Shown here piece by piece: positions 16,363 to 25,780 of a stretch of 64,000 nucleotides of DNA. The position numbers and the translations under genes are program-made. Below the pieces are notes generated by a model. It searched no databases. It was not told the origin of the DNA and saw only the letters and a program-made list of their open reading frames with translations. Every line of letters starts with the position of its first letter. Within the stretch, counting starts at the first letter, position 1. Source of the stretch: Pseudomonadota bacterium (GTDB lineage Bacteria > Pseudomonadota > Alphaproteobacteria > Rhizobiales > Aestuariivirgaceae); the NCBI GenBank assembly GCA_963205315.1, contig CAUJIO010000008.1:96838-160837 (forward strand), given 5' to 3'.

Positions 16363-17481
16363 TCAGCGGAACAGGCGTTTGCGCAGCTGGCGCATGCTGA
16401 TGGCGGCGCCGAACAGCGCATTGGCGCCGCGCAGCCAGGTGCTGCCGCTTCCCACCCGCCGCAGGGCCTGGTCCATCAGTTTGCGGACGTCCGGATTCTG
16501 CCGCAGGGCTTCGGCATCGTAGTGCACCCAACTGGCCTGTTCCTTCTCGAACAGGCGCCCGGCCTGTGGCGGCTGAGGAAACAGCAGGTGGCCGGCCTCA
16601 CGCAGGATCAGTTTCTCGATGCTGATCAGTCCGCTTCCGGCACGCTGAACCTCCAGCTCCCGGCGGGACTCCGGCGCTTTTGAGCGTATCACGTCGACGA
16701 CCTGTTGCTTGAAGCCTTCGGTCAGCAGGTGGTCGATGGCACTGCCGAACTGGATTTTCGTCTTGTCCGCAACCGGATTGGCCAACGGCGCCAGGGCCCG
16801 CATGAATTCCGTCAGTTCGATGGGAAACCGCTGGTTCCTTGCGTCCTGCGTGGCGGGGACAATTCCAGTCACGCCGAGCGCCCGCTCCAGAAATACCGAA
16901 AAGATGTCGAGCTTCTGCTTTACGATCTCGTCGTAGAGCAACAGCGTCACCCTGGCGCCCGTGTGCTTCAGTGTTGGCGTAAGTTGCAGCATGGGATTGA
17001 GAGCCGATGATTCCAGGGGATCGGCAAAGTGCTTCGCATGATACTCTGGCAGTGACTCGGTATTGCCGGTTTTCGTCCGCTGGGCCCATTTCGCGTAAAG
17101 CAGGTCAAGCGGATCTCGAATGGCGTAGACCACATGGAACTCGTCGAGCCCGACCAGTTCCTTCAGCCGGTTGAGAGGACGTGGCCGCCAGTGTTCAAAA
17201 CCCTCCGATGACAGCAGCACATTGAGGCCCCGGGCCCTGGCATCCTCGCCAATGGCGCGGAGTTCAAGCGCCATGCGGTTGCCATCATCGAGGATGTTCT
17301 TTCGCTGGTCCGAAATGTCGTGATGGGCCGTCCGTACGCGCTCGCCGGTGACCGGGTAGAGCCAGCCTTTCTGCAGCAGTTCCGCCCGGCTGTGGTGGAA
17401 GTTATACTGCAAGTAACTGGTGGCCGTCTTGTGCGGCCCCATGTGCAGCACCAGCTGCAATGGCTTTCCCTCTCCGCTCAC
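16363..17481 (-). CDS. Sulfotransferase-like P-loop protein
   Basis: A 372-residue protein beginning LQLVLHMGPHKTATSYLQ, a variant P-loop like the PAPS 5'-phosphosulfate site of sulfotransferases. It later carries VVYAIRDPLDLLYAKW, which resembles the 3'-phosphate-binding region (R..P.....S) although the usual serine is not obvious. This suggests transfer of sulfate to a small molecule or glycan, but the match is distant and other P-loop functions are possible. The start ATG overlaps the P450 stop by 4 bp (ATGA), so the two proteins are probably made together. The MttB-like gene follows 92 bp downstream on the same strand. Confidence 0.6.
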   Translation of the reverse strand: MSGEGKPLQLVLHMGPHKTATSYLQYNFHHSRAELLQKGWLYPVTGERVRTAHHDISDQRKNILDDGNRMALELRAIGEDARARGLNVLLSSEGFEHWRPRPLNRLKELVGLDEFHVVYAIRDPLDLLYAKWAQRTKTGNTESLPEYHAKHFADPLESSALNPMLQLTPTLKHTGARVTLLLYDEIVKQKLDIFSVFLERALGVTGIVPATQDARNQRFPIELTEFMRALAPLANPVADKTKIQFGSAIDHLLTEGFKQQVVDVIRSKAPESRRELEVQRAGSGLISIEKLILREAGHLLFPQPPQAGRLFEKEQASWVHYDAEALRQNPDVRKLMDQALRRVGSGSTWLRGANALFGAAISMRQLRKRLFR

Positions 17482-18692
17482 AATGTCACACTCAGATGTT
17501 CCAGGCCGTGGAAGTGGTAGGCATTGCGATACTGCGGCGGCGCGGCCAGCGCCAGCCTGGGAAAGCGCTGGAACAGCAAGGGAAGCGCCACCTGGAGCTC
17601 AAGCCGGGCCAGCGGCGCTCCGATGCAGAAATGGATGCCGGCTCCGAAACTCACGTGCGGATTGGGATCGCGCCCGGGATCGAACCTGTCGGGTTCGGCA
17701 AAGCGTTCGGGATCGCGATTGGCTGCTCCCAGCATAAGTCCGACGGTTTCCCCCTTCTTCAGCCTGATTCCCGCAAACTCGAGATCCTCCAGCGCATAGC
17801 GCGTGAAGAGATGCAGCGGCGCATCGTAACGTAATGCCTCTTCAACATGGCCTTCGCCAATGCCGTCGCGGATATTGTGCTCGAGCAGGCACTTGATGGC
17901 ATTGCCGATGGCATGCACTGTGGCCTCGTGTCCGGCGTTGAGCAGCAGGATGGCTGTGGTGACGAGTTCATCCTCGCTGAGCTTGGCGCCTTGCTCTTCC
18001 GCACGGATGAGTTCCGACAGCAGATCCTCGCGCGGCGCCTTGCGGCGCTCCGCAATGTAGGTCCGCATGAAATCGCTGAACGCGATCGTCGCCCTGACGG
18101 CCGCTTCCTCGATGGCCGCGTCCCGCCGCGCCTGATACATCGCCACCATGTCATGCGACCATGTGAGAAGCTGCTGCGCCATATCCGCTGGAACGCCAAG
18201 CAGATCGCAAATGACGATGACCGGAATGGGTGTTGCGAATTCGGTCAGCAGATCGGCTTCACCCTTTGCTTCAATACGATCCAGCAAGCCATTGGAAAGA
18301 CTCGTGATTGCAGGGCGCAAACGCTCGACTTGCCTGGACAGGAACGAGCGGTTGACGAGACTGCGGAGTCGCGTGTGGACAGGCGGTTCGAGCTCCAGCA
18401 GCGAATGTTGTTCGAAGGCGTAGAAGGGTTTCAGATGCCCGGGCGTCTCGGCCCAGCCCAATTCCTCGCGCGTTGCCACATGCAGGATCTGCCGCCCGAA
18501 GCGCCGGTCGCGCAACAGCGCGTTCACGTCGTCGTGGCGGGCGAAACACCAGTAGCCATACTCTTCCCACTTGAACACCGGCGCTGCGGCGCGGATTTCG
18601 TGATAGGCGGGATAGGGATTGTTGAAGAACGCAGGTTCGCAAGGATCGAGCGTTACAGTTCGGCTGGCGGCATCAATTCGCATGGCTGCCAT
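17478..18692 (-). CDS. Cytochrome P450
   Basis: A 404-residue soluble bacterial P450. Visible are the I-helix oxygen-binding motif LLNAGHEATVHAIGN (AGHEAT in place of the usual AGxxT), the K-helix EALRYDAP (ExxR), and the heme loop FGAGIHFCIGAPLARLE with the axial cysteine about 55 residues from the C-terminus. It should hydroxylate or otherwise oxidise a small substrate using ferredoxin and ferredoxin reductase, none of which is encoded nearby. It is translationally coupled to the sulfotransferase-like gene, suggesting oxidation followed by sulfation, which is inference. Only 48 bp separate it from the divergent D-aminopeptidase gene. Confidence 0.93.
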   Translation of the reverse strand: MAAMRIDAASRTVTLDPCEPAFFNNPYPAYHEIRAAAPVFKWEEYGYWCFARHDDVNALLRDRRFGRQILHVATREELGWAETPGHLKPFYAFEQHSLLELEPPVHTRLRSLVNRSFLSRQVERLRPAITSLSNGLLDRIEAKGEADLLTEFATPIPVIVICDLLGVPADMAQQLLTWSHDMVAMYQARRDAAIEEAAVRATIAFSDFMRTYIAERRKAPREDLLSELIRAEEQGAKLSEDELVTTAILLLNAGHEATVHAIGNAIKCLLEHNIRDGIGEGHVEEALRYDAPLHLFTRYALEDLEFAGIRLKKGETVGLMLGAANRDPERFAEPDRFDPGRDPNPHVSFGAGIHFCIGAPLARLELQVALPLLFQRFPRLALAAPPQYRNAYHFHGLEHLSVTL

Positions 18693-18740
18693 CTTCTATC
18701 GAACTCGCATCCGCAGGCAAGAGCCGCTAAGGGGGGTGGC

Positions 18741-19538
18741 ATGAAAGTCTTTATCAGTGTCGACATTGAAGGTTGCGCCGGCATCACACACTGGGATGAA
18801 GCCAGCAAGACGCACGCCGATTATCCGGAATTCCGCGAACAGATGACGCGCGAGGCCATTGCTGCCATCGAAGGTGCGGAAAGCGCCGGCGGCAAAGAGA
18901 TTTGGGTCAAGGATGCACATTCTTCCGGCCGCAATCTGATCACGTCAATGCTTCCGGAGAACATCCGGCTGGTCCGCTCCTGGGCAGGCCATCCGCTCTG
19001 CATGGTGCAAGAGCTCGACGAGAGCTTCGATGCCGTGATGATGATCGGCTATCACAGCGCAGCGGGATCGGAGGCAAACAGCCTCGCTCATACCCTTTCC
19101 CTCGATGCCGCCGAAATCCGCATCAACGGCAAACCGGCCTCGGAGTTTACGGTTCATGCGCTGGCCTCGTCCATGCTCGGCGTCCCCACCGTATTCGTGA
19201 GCGGCGACAAGGGCCTGATGGATGATGTCGAGGCGGCCAACCCGCACATTGGGCGTTGTGCTCTCAAGGAGGGCAGGGGCCAGTCCACGGTCTCGATGAC
19301 ACCCGCCGCGGCCGTGAAGGCCATCCGCAAGGGGGCAGCCGCCTCTCTAGCTGGCGATCTCAAGCGCTGCCTCTTGTCTCTGCCGGAACGCTTCAACGTC
19401 GAAATCACCTACGCTGATCCGAACCTCGCCTGCCGCCATCAGCACTATCCCGGAATGGAGCATATCGGCCGGCGCACGATCAGGTTCGAGACAGCGCACT
19501 ACCTCGATGTCCTGCGGATGCTGAATTACGTGACATGA
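18741..19538 (+). CDS. dppA: M55-family D-aminopeptidase, DppA-like
   Basis: A 265-residue zinc peptidase. It has the M55 signatures SVDIEGCAGIT at the N-terminus, KDAHSSGRNL, MIGYHSAAGSEANSLAHT and VSGDKGL, which provide the Asp, His and Glu zinc ligands of Bacillus DppA. DppA releases N-terminal D-amino acids, probably from peptidoglycan-derived peptides. The ATG at 18741 follows a GGGGGGTGG ribosome site; the open frame extends far upstream only because of high GC. The stop overlaps the next gene (ATGA), so peptidase and MFS pump are coupled. Confidence 0.9.
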   Translation: MKVFISVDIEGCAGITHWDEASKTHADYPEFREQMTREAIAAIEGAESAGGKEIWVKDAHSSGRNLITSMLPENIRLVRSWAGHPLCMVQELDESFDAVMMIGYHSAAGSEANSLAHTLSLDAAEIRINGKPASEFTVHALASSMLGVPTVFVSGDKGLMDDVEAANPHIGRCALKEGRGQSTVSMTPAAAVKAIRKGAAASLAGDLKRCLLSLPERFNVEITYADPNLACRHQHYPGMEHIGRRTIRFETAHYLDVLRMLNYVT

Positions 19539-20731
19539 GCGGGGCCCGCCTCACGACTGTCGAATTCGTGGTTCTGGTGGCGTTGCTCAACGCCATGGTT
19601 GCGATGTCGATCGACACCATGCTGCCGGCAATTGGTTCGATTGCCACGGAACTGGGGGCCACCGATCCGAATAGCCGCCAGTACATCATCACCAGTTTCT
19701 TCGCAGGCATGACGCTCGGCACGCTGATTTATGGTCCGTGGTCTGATTCCATTGGACGCAAGCCGGCGATTTTTGCGGGTTTGGTGCTCTATGCCCTGGG
19801 TTCGCTGCTCTGTCTGTTCTCCACAAATTTCGAGATGATGCTTGCCGGACGCGCCATCCAGGGCTTCGGCGCCGCGTCGCCCCGCATCGTGTCGATCGCC
19901 ATGGTGCGTGATGGCAGCGCTGGAGCCGCCATGGCGCGTGTCATGTCCTTTGTGATGACTGTGTTCATGCTGGTGCCGATCCTTGCGCCGTCGGTTGGCC
20001 AGCTCGTGCTCTTTGTCGCGAGCTGGCGTTTCATCTTCGCGGGCTTTCTCGGCATGGGTCTGATCGCCGCGCTGTGGCTCTGGCTGCGCCAGCCCGAAAC
20101 CCTGCCGCGCGAACGGCGCAGTCCGCTCTCTGTCTCGGCCCTGATGTCGGCGGCCGTCGAGGTTCTCCGCCATCCTGTCGCCATGGGCTATACGCTGGCC
20201 ACCGGATGCATCTTCGGCAGCTTCATCTGCTATCTGGGAACATCGCAGCAGATTTTCGCTGTGCAGTATGACCAGGGCGAGTATTTTGCGCTGTGGTTCG
20301 GCGTCTTCGCGATTGCCATCGCCATTGCCATGGTGCTGAACGGCAAGCTGGTGATGCAATATGGCATGCGGAGTCTTTCGAAATGGGCCCTGCGTGGCAA
20401 CATTGTCCTTTCGGCAGGTTTTCTGGTTGCGGCACTGGCAATGGCCGGCCATCCGCCATTGTGGCTGCTGGGCATCTATCTGTTCGGCAATTTCTTCTGC
20501 TGCGGCATCCTGTTCGGCAACTACAACGCCATCGCGCTGGAACCGATGGGCCGCATCGCGGGCATGGCGGCGGCAATTTCTGGCGCGCTGTCATCGCTCA
20601 TTGCCATCGTGTTCGGCTCCTGGATTGGCCAGCAATATGACGGCACCGTTCTGCCGCTCGCCACGGGATTCACTGTTCTTGGAATTCTGGCACTTTTCGT
20701 GACGGAATGGGCGGAACGCCGCAGGGCGTGA
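19535..20731 (+). CDS. MFS transporter, Bcr/CflA drug-resistance type
   Basis: A 398-residue twelve-helix transporter with the Bcr/CflA N-terminus (AMVAMSIDTMLPAIGSIATELG), helix 2-3 loop YGPWSDSIGRKPAI and helix 4 LAGRAIQGFGAASPRIVSIAMVRD. Relatives are proton antiporters for bicyclomycin, sulfonamides or dipeptides. Coupling to the D-aminopeptidase gene by a 4-bp overlap hints that it may move a peptide or peptide-like antibiotic, which is inference. Confidence 0.88.
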   Translation: MSGARLTTVEFVVLVALLNAMVAMSIDTMLPAIGSIATELGATDPNSRQYIITSFFAGMTLGTLIYGPWSDSIGRKPAIFAGLVLYALGSLLCLFSTNFEMMLAGRAIQGFGAASPRIVSIAMVRDGSAGAAMARVMSFVMTVFMLVPILAPSVGQLVLFVASWRFIFAGFLGMGLIAALWLWLRQPETLPRERRSPLSVSALMSAAVEVLRHPVAMGYTLATGCIFGSFICYLGTSQQIFAVQYDQGEYFALWFGVFAIAIAIAMVLNGKLVMQYGMRSLSKWALRGNIVLSAGFLVAALAMAGHPPLWLLGIYLFGNFFCCGILFGNYNAIALEPMGRIAGMAAAISGALSSLIAIVFGSWIGQQYDGTVLPLATGFTVLGILALFVTEWAERRRA

Positions 20732-20782
20732 ATTATCCGCACCTTGCTTGAGAGAGCGGAATTCTGATAGCAACGAGTCATC

Positions 20783-22042
20783 GTGTCCAAACATTATTCA
20801 GCTTTCACCCTCGCCCGCCATGCGCTCCAGCCGGACTTGCCCTGGGAGCGCGCCTGGGCTTCACCCGAGCCGAAGAAATCCTACGATGTCGTCATCGTCG
20901 GAGGCGGCGGCCATGGCCTCGCGACCGCCTATTACCTCGCGCGCAACCACGGAATCCGCAACGTCGCCGTCATTGAGCGCAACTACATCGGCTCCGGCAA
21001 TGTCGGCCGTAACACCACGCTCATCCGTTCGAATTACATGATTGGCGGCAACACAGCCTTTTTCGAACATTCGCTGAAGCTGTGGGAAGGCCTCAGCCAT
21101 GAACTGAACTTCAACTGCATGGTCTCGCAGCGGGGGCAGATCGTGCTGGCGGCAAATCCGGTGCAGATGGATGTCTTCGCGCGGCGTGGCAACATCATGC
21201 GGCTGAACGGCATTGACGCCGAACTGCTTGACTGTGGCGACGTCATGAAACTGCTCCCTTATCTCGACTATTCGAAGGACGCGCGCTGGCCCGTCTGCGG
21301 CGCCATCATGCAGCCGCGCGCGGGCACCGTGCGCCACGATGCGGTCGCCTGGGGCTATGCCCGCGCCGCCAGCGATCTCGGCGTCGACATCATCGAGAAT
21401 TGCGAAGTGACAGGTTTCGTCATTGATGAGGGCAAGGTCTCGGGCATTGAAACGTCGCGCGGCCGCATCAACGCAGGCAAGGTCGGAATCGCGGTTGCGG
21501 GCCACACCTCGCATGTGGCGAAGATGGCTGGCCTACGGTTGCCGGTGGAAAGCCACATCCTGCAGGCTTTCGTCACTGAGCCGATCAAGCCCATCGTGCA
21601 TCATGTGGTGAGCTGGGGTGCGGAACTGTTCTATCTTTCGCAGTCCGACAAGGGCGGCCTCGTCTTCGGCGCGCATATCGACGGCTTCAACACCTATACG
21701 CAGCGCGGCCAGTTCCCGCGTATCCAGACGGTCGCGGAATGTGCCGTGTCGTTGATGCCGTTTATCTCGAGGCTCAGATTGCTGCGTCACTGGGGTGGCA
21801 TTCAGGACATGACGCCGGACGGCAGTCCCTTCATCTGCCGAACCGATGTCCGCAACCTCTATCTCAATGGCGGCTGGTGCTATCAGGGGTTCAAGGCGAC
21901 GCCTGCTTCGGGCTGGACCTATGCCCACACCATCGCTCACGACGAGGAGCATGAACTCAATCGCTGCTTCTCGCTCGACCGCTTCGCGAAAGGCCGCGAA
22001 CTCGATGAGTTCGGCCTCGGCAACTGGACCTACAAGCAATGA
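20783..22042 (+). CDS. soxB: Sarcosine oxidase subunit beta
   Basis: A 419-residue flavoprotein of the D-amino-acid-oxidase fold. It holds the FAD dinucleotide motif VVIVGGGGHGLATAYYLARNHG (near residue 35), IGSGNVGRNTTLIRSNYM, and a C-terminal GGWCYQGFKATPASG. In heterotetrameric sarcosine oxidase this subunit oxidises sarcosine to glycine and passes the methylene group to tetrahydrofolate on the alpha subunit. It starts at GTG, with only a weak AACGAG site upstream. The stop overlaps soxD (ATGA). It is the first gene of soxBDAG. Confidence 0.95.
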   Translation: MSKHYSAFTLARHALQPDLPWERAWASPEPKKSYDVVIVGGGGHGLATAYYLARNHGIRNVAVIERNYIGSGNVGRNTTLIRSNYMIGGNTAFFEHSLKLWEGLSHELNFNCMVSQRGQIVLAANPVQMDVFARRGNIMRLNGIDAELLDCGDVMKLLPYLDYSKDARWPVCGAIMQPRAGTVRHDAVAWGYARAASDLGVDIIENCEVTGFVIDEGKVSGIETSRGRINAGKVGIAVAGHTSHVAKMAGLRLPVESHILQAFVTEPIKPIVHHVVSWGAELFYLSQSDKGGLVFGAHIDGFNTYTQRGQFPRIQTVAECAVSLMPFISRLRLLRHWGGIQDMTPDGSPFICRTDVRNLYLNGGWCYQGFKATPASGWTYAHTIAHDEEHELNRCFSLDRFAKGRELDEFGLGNWTYKQ

Positions 22043-22281
22043 TCATTCCCTGTCCCTATTGCGGCGACCGCGACCATTCCGAGTTCCGCTACGGCGGCGA
22101 CGCCTCCAAGCAACGCCCGCAGCACGGCACCGGCGACCTTCGGGCGTGGCACGACTATGTCTTCGTCTTTGATAACCCCAAAGGTCCGCATACGGAGTAT
22201 TGGCAGCATGTTCTGGGCTGCCGCCGCTGGTTCAGGCTGAACCGCAACACCGCCACCAACGAGACGGGAGTTCTGGCATGA
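22039..22281 (+). CDS. soxD: Sarcosine oxidase subunit delta
   Basis: An 80-residue protein beginning MIIPCPYCGDRDHSEF, a CxxC zinc site, with HVLGCRRWFRLNRNT near the end, where the further Cys sits. It matches the small zinc-binding delta subunit of heterotetrameric sarcosine oxidase, which has a structural role. It overlaps soxB and soxA by 4 bp on each side, giving strict translational coupling. Confidence 0.94.
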   Translation: MIIPCPYCGDRDHSEFRYGGDASKQRPQHGTGDLRAWHDYVFVFDNPKGPHTEYWQHVLGCRRWFRLNRNTATNETGVLA

Positions 22282-25232
22282 GCACCTTTCGCCGTCTCGC
22301 CGCCGGTGGCCGCATCGACCGCTCGAAGCCGGTCAGCGCCCGCTTCGATGGCAAGCTGCTGCAAGGCTTCACCGGCGATACGCTGGCATCTGCACTGCTG
22401 GCCGCCGATCAGGTGCTTGTGGCGCGCAGTTTCAAGTATCACCGCCCGCGTGGGTTGATGTCGGCTGGAATCGAGGAGGCGAACGGCCTTTTCACGTTGG
22501 GGGAGGGCGCGACCACCGAGCCGAATGTCCCTGCCACCATGACGGATTTCATCGACGGTCTTGTCGCCCGTTCGCAGAATGCCTGGCCATCGACGGGCTT
22601 CGATGTGATGGCGGTGAATTCGCTGCTGGCGCCGATGTTCCAGTCGGGTTTCTACTACAAGACATTCATGGGCCCCTTCAAAGGCTCGTGGATGTTTTAC
22701 GAACCATTCATCCGCAAGGCGGCGGGCCTCGGCACATCGACCGCGCTGCCCGATCCTGATCGCTATGAGACCCGTTATGAATTCTGCGACGTGCTGGTCG
22801 TGGGCTCTGGTCCCGCTGGTCTCGCTGCCGCTTTGACGGCCGGCCGCAGTGGCGCGCGTGTCGTTCTGGCCGAACAGGACAGCGAACCGGGCGGCAGTCT
22901 GCTATCGTCGAGCGATGCCGAATATGAAGCCTGGCGTGCCGCAACTGTGGACGAGATGCTGGGTCTGACCAATGTAAAGATCCGCACACGGACGACAGTT
23001 CAGGGGCTATACGACGCCAATCTTGCCGTGCTGGTCGAGCGCCGTGATCATCTGAAGCCGGAGGCAAGGAAGGGCCAGTCCCGCCAGGTTCTGACGTCGC
23101 TTCGTGCGAAGACCATTGTGATGGCCACCGGCGCCATCGAGCGGCCGATGGTGTTCTCCAACAACGATACGCCTGGCGTCATGCTGGCCTCGGCGATCAG
23201 AACCTACGCCAACCGCTTTGCAGTGGTACCCGCGAAGCGCGCCGTCATCGCCGCCAACAATGACACCGCCTATGAGGCGGCTTCAGATCTGGCGCGCGCC
23301 GGTGTGGCCGTGACGGTTGCGGATCATCGGACGTCAATTGCACCGGACATCATGGCGCGCGTAGGCGCGCTGGGCGTCGCCATCTTCCCCGGCACCGGCA
23401 TCGCCGATGTCGAAGGCGGTAAATCGGTTTCGCGCGTCAGGCTTTCAGGAGCCCATGCGGTGTCGATCGACTGCGACGTGCTCGGCATGGCGGGTGGCTG
23501 GTCGCCTGCAGTGCATCTCTCGTCGCATGGCGGCATCAAGCCGAAGTATGACGAAACAATCGCCGGCTTTGTGCCGGGTGGATTTGCGGCCTCGCATTTC
23601 GGTGCGGGCGCCATGATGGGAACGTTCGGCCTCGCCAGCGCCATCGCCGAGGGCTCCAATGCCGGCGCCAGGGCCGCCGCCTTCTCAGGCTTCGGCAAGA
23701 CCAGGCCTGTCTATCCCCCCGAGCATGCGACCGACCGCACTTATGCGATCCTCGCCGCATGGGCGCCATCCGAGAAGCCCAGGGGCAAGGCGTTCGTCGA
23801 TTTTCAGAGCGACGTCACCATCAAGGACGTGAAGAACGCGCATCAGGAAGGCTACCAGTCGGTCGAGCATCTGAAGCGCTACACCACGCTCGGCATGGGT
23901 ACCGATCAGGGCAAGACGTCGAACATCAATGCGCTGGCGCTCATGGCGGAGCATCGCGGCATCGCCATCCCCGAGGCCGGCACCACCACCTTCCGCCCGC
24001 CCTACGCGCCGCTCACCATGGGGGCCATTGCCGGGCGGACCGTCGGCCGTCATTTCCGCCCGACGCGTCTCTCGCCACTTCATGACTGGCATCAGAAGAA
24101 CGGTGCCACCTTCATCGAGGCCGGCCTGTGGCAGCGTGCCTGGTATTACGCGTGGGCGGGGAACTCGCCCGAGACAGCCTATGTCAAGGAGATGGAACTT
24201 GTCCGCCGCAATGTCGGCCTCGCCGATGTCTCGACGCTCGGCAAGATCGACATCCAGGGACCGGATGCGGCGGAGTTCCTGAATCGGGTCTATGTCAACG
24301 GCTTCGCCAAACTGCCGGTCGGCAAGGTGCGTTATGGCGTAATGCTGAATGACGATGGCATCGTTCTCGACGACGGCACCACGGCGCGCATCTCCGAGAC
24401 GCAGTTCTACATGACGACGACGACGGCGCAGGCCGGCGAGGTCATGTCATGGCTCGAATACCTGCTACAATGCCACTGGACCGACTTGAACGTGCAAGTG
24501 GCCTCGCTCACCGATGAATGGGCCGGCATGGCGGTATCGGGACCAAAGGCCCGCGAGGCTTTGCAGCTCGCTTTCCCGCAGGCCGATGTCTCGAATGAGG
24601 CGCTGCCCTACATGGGTTGCAGGGATATCTCTTTCGACGGTGTCACCGTGCGGCTGCTGCGCATGTCCTTCTCCGGCGAACTGGCTTACGAAGTCCACGT
24701 CGGGGCCGATCATGCGATCCCTCTCTGGGAACATATCCTGAAGGCGGCGGCACCACTCGGCATCAGGCCCTATGGACTTGAGGCCTTGGCGAGCCTGCGC
24801 ATCGAGAAGGGACACGTTGCCGGACTTGAACTCGATCACCGCAATACGCTCGATGATCTGGGCCTCGGCAAGATGGCAGGCAAGGACAAGGCCTATGTCG
24901 GCAAGGAACTGCGCTTCCGTGAGGACTGCCAGTCGCCGGACCGCTGGAGCCTCGTCGGCCTCGAACTGCTGGAGCCCGACAAGAAGCTGCGCGGCGGATC
25001 GATCCTGTTCGCAGCCTCCGACGAGATCAAGGGCCATGGCCGCGGCTACATCACCTCGGTGACCTGGTCGACCGAACTCAACAAGTTCATTGCTCTTGGT
25101 CTTTACCAGGGTGGCTTGAAACACGAGGGCGAGGAGATCATCGCCGCCTTCCCGCTCAAGAACGAACAGGTGAGGCTGAAGCTGGTGTCACCGCATTTCA
25201 TCGATCACGAGGGAGCCCGCCTCCATGCTTGA
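22278..25232 (+). CDS. soxA: Sarcosine oxidase subunit alpha
   Basis: A 984-residue protein. A ferredoxin-like N-terminal domain (FDGKLLQGFTGDTLASALLAADQ...SFKYHRPRGLMSAG) is followed by a dinucleotide-binding domain (DVLVVGSGPAGLAAALTAGRSGARVVLAEQ, near residue 175) and a C-terminal GcvT-like folate domain from about residue 600. It binds NAD, shares the covalent FMN with beta, and forms 5,10-methylene-THF from the sarcosine methyl group. The ATG at 22278 overlaps soxD; a longer open frame upstream is inside soxD. The 3' end overlaps soxG by 8 bp. Length is normal. Confidence 0.95.
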   Translation: MSTFRRLAAGGRIDRSKPVSARFDGKLLQGFTGDTLASALLAADQVLVARSFKYHRPRGLMSAGIEEANGLFTLGEGATTEPNVPATMTDFIDGLVARSQNAWPSTGFDVMAVNSLLAPMFQSGFYYKTFMGPFKGSWMFYEPFIRKAAGLGTSTALPDPDRYETRYEFCDVLVVGSGPAGLAAALTAGRSGARVVLAEQDSEPGGSLLSSSDAEYEAWRAATVDEMLGLTNVKIRTRTTVQGLYDANLAVLVERRDHLKPEARKGQSRQVLTSLRAKTIVMATGAIERPMVFSNNDTPGVMLASAIRTYANRFAVVPAKRAVIAANNDTAYEAASDLARAGVAVTVADHRTSIAPDIMARVGALGVAIFPGTGIADVEGGKSVSRVRLSGAHAVSIDCDVLGMAGGWSPAVHLSSHGGIKPKYDETIAGFVPGGFAASHFGAGAMMGTFGLASAIAEGSNAGARAAAFSGFGKTRPVYPPEHATDRTYAILAAWAPSEKPRGKAFVDFQSDVTIKDVKNAHQEGYQSVEHLKRYTTLGMGTDQGKTSNINALALMAEHRGIAIPEAGTTTFRPPYAPLTMGAIAGRTVGRHFRPTRLSPLHDWHQKNGATFIEAGLWQRAWYYAWAGNSPETAYVKEMELVRRNVGLADVSTLGKIDIQGPDAAEFLNRVYVNGFAKLPVGKVRYGVMLNDDGIVLDDGTTARISETQFYMTTTTAQAGEVMSWLEYLLQCHWTDLNVQVASLTDEWAGMAVSGPKAREALQLAFPQADVSNEALPYMGCRDISFDGVTVRLLRMSFSGELAYEVHVGADHAIPLWEHILKAAAPLGIRPYGLEALASLRIEKGHVAGLELDHRNTLDDLGLGKMAGKDKAYVGKELRFREDCQSPDRWSLVGLELLEPDKKLRGGSILFAASDEIKGHGRGYITSVTWSTELNKFIALGLYQGGLKHEGEEIIAAFPLKNEQVRLKLVSPHFIDHEGARLHA

Positions 25233-25758
25233 CCGCGTCTCGGCCCTGGCATCGGCCAGGCCCTACACGAGCAGCTCGCTCAAAATCGAGGAGGCGCGTG
25301 GCTTCTCGCTCATCCAGGTGGCAGGCCTCGATGCTGGCTTTGAAGCGGGGTTGTCTGCTCTGGCCGGAGACTTGCCAGCCAAGGTCGGTGTTGCCGCGAA
25401 CCATGCAGACCGCATAGTAATGCGCATCGGCCCGGCGCAATTCTGGATCATTGCTCCGGAGACGGACGATCTCGCCGCAAAGCTCGTTGGAACCTGCGCG
25501 GTGACTTCACTCAGCAACAGCCGGGTGCGCATCCGCCTCGACGGTGCCCCGGCCCGCGATGTGTTGTCGAAGCTGATGCCGGTGGATTTTCATCCCACGG
25601 TCTTCACGCCCGGCACCTTCGCCATGACTGGCGTGCACCATACGCCGGTGACGGTTCATTGTGTGGCGGACAGCGTTTTTGATCTCTACGTGCTGCGCAC
25701 CTTTGCGCTGAACGTCTGGGAGGTCATCTCCGACGCCGCGCTGGAATACGGGGTGTGA
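25225..25758 (+). CDS. soxG: Sarcosine oxidase subunit gamma
   Basis: A 177-residue protein of the SoxG family, distantly related to the GcvT fold, with RIGPAQFWIIAPE, SLSNSRVRIRLDGAPARDVLSKLMPVDFHP and a C-terminal RTFALNVWEVISDAALEYG. It completes the heterotetramer. It starts 8 bp inside soxA and is the last gene of the operon. The next gene, 22 bp on, is of different base composition and probably not part of the unit. Confidence 0.93.
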   Translation: MLDRVSALASARPYTSSSLKIEEARGFSLIQVAGLDAGFEAGLSALAGDLPAKVGVAANHADRIVMRIGPAQFWIIAPETDDLAAKLVGTCAVTSLSNSRVRIRLDGAPARDVLSKLMPVDFHPTVFTPGTFAMTGVHHTPVTVHCVADSVFDLYVLRTFALNVWEVISDAALEYGV

Positions 25759-25780
25759 GAGTCAGAAGACGAGTCCAAGC

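Noticed and set aside
17847..18740. In-frame N-terminal extension of the D-aminopeptidase by 298 residues
   Set aside because: The extension is antisense to the P450 gene; the family start and a strong ribosome site are at 18741.
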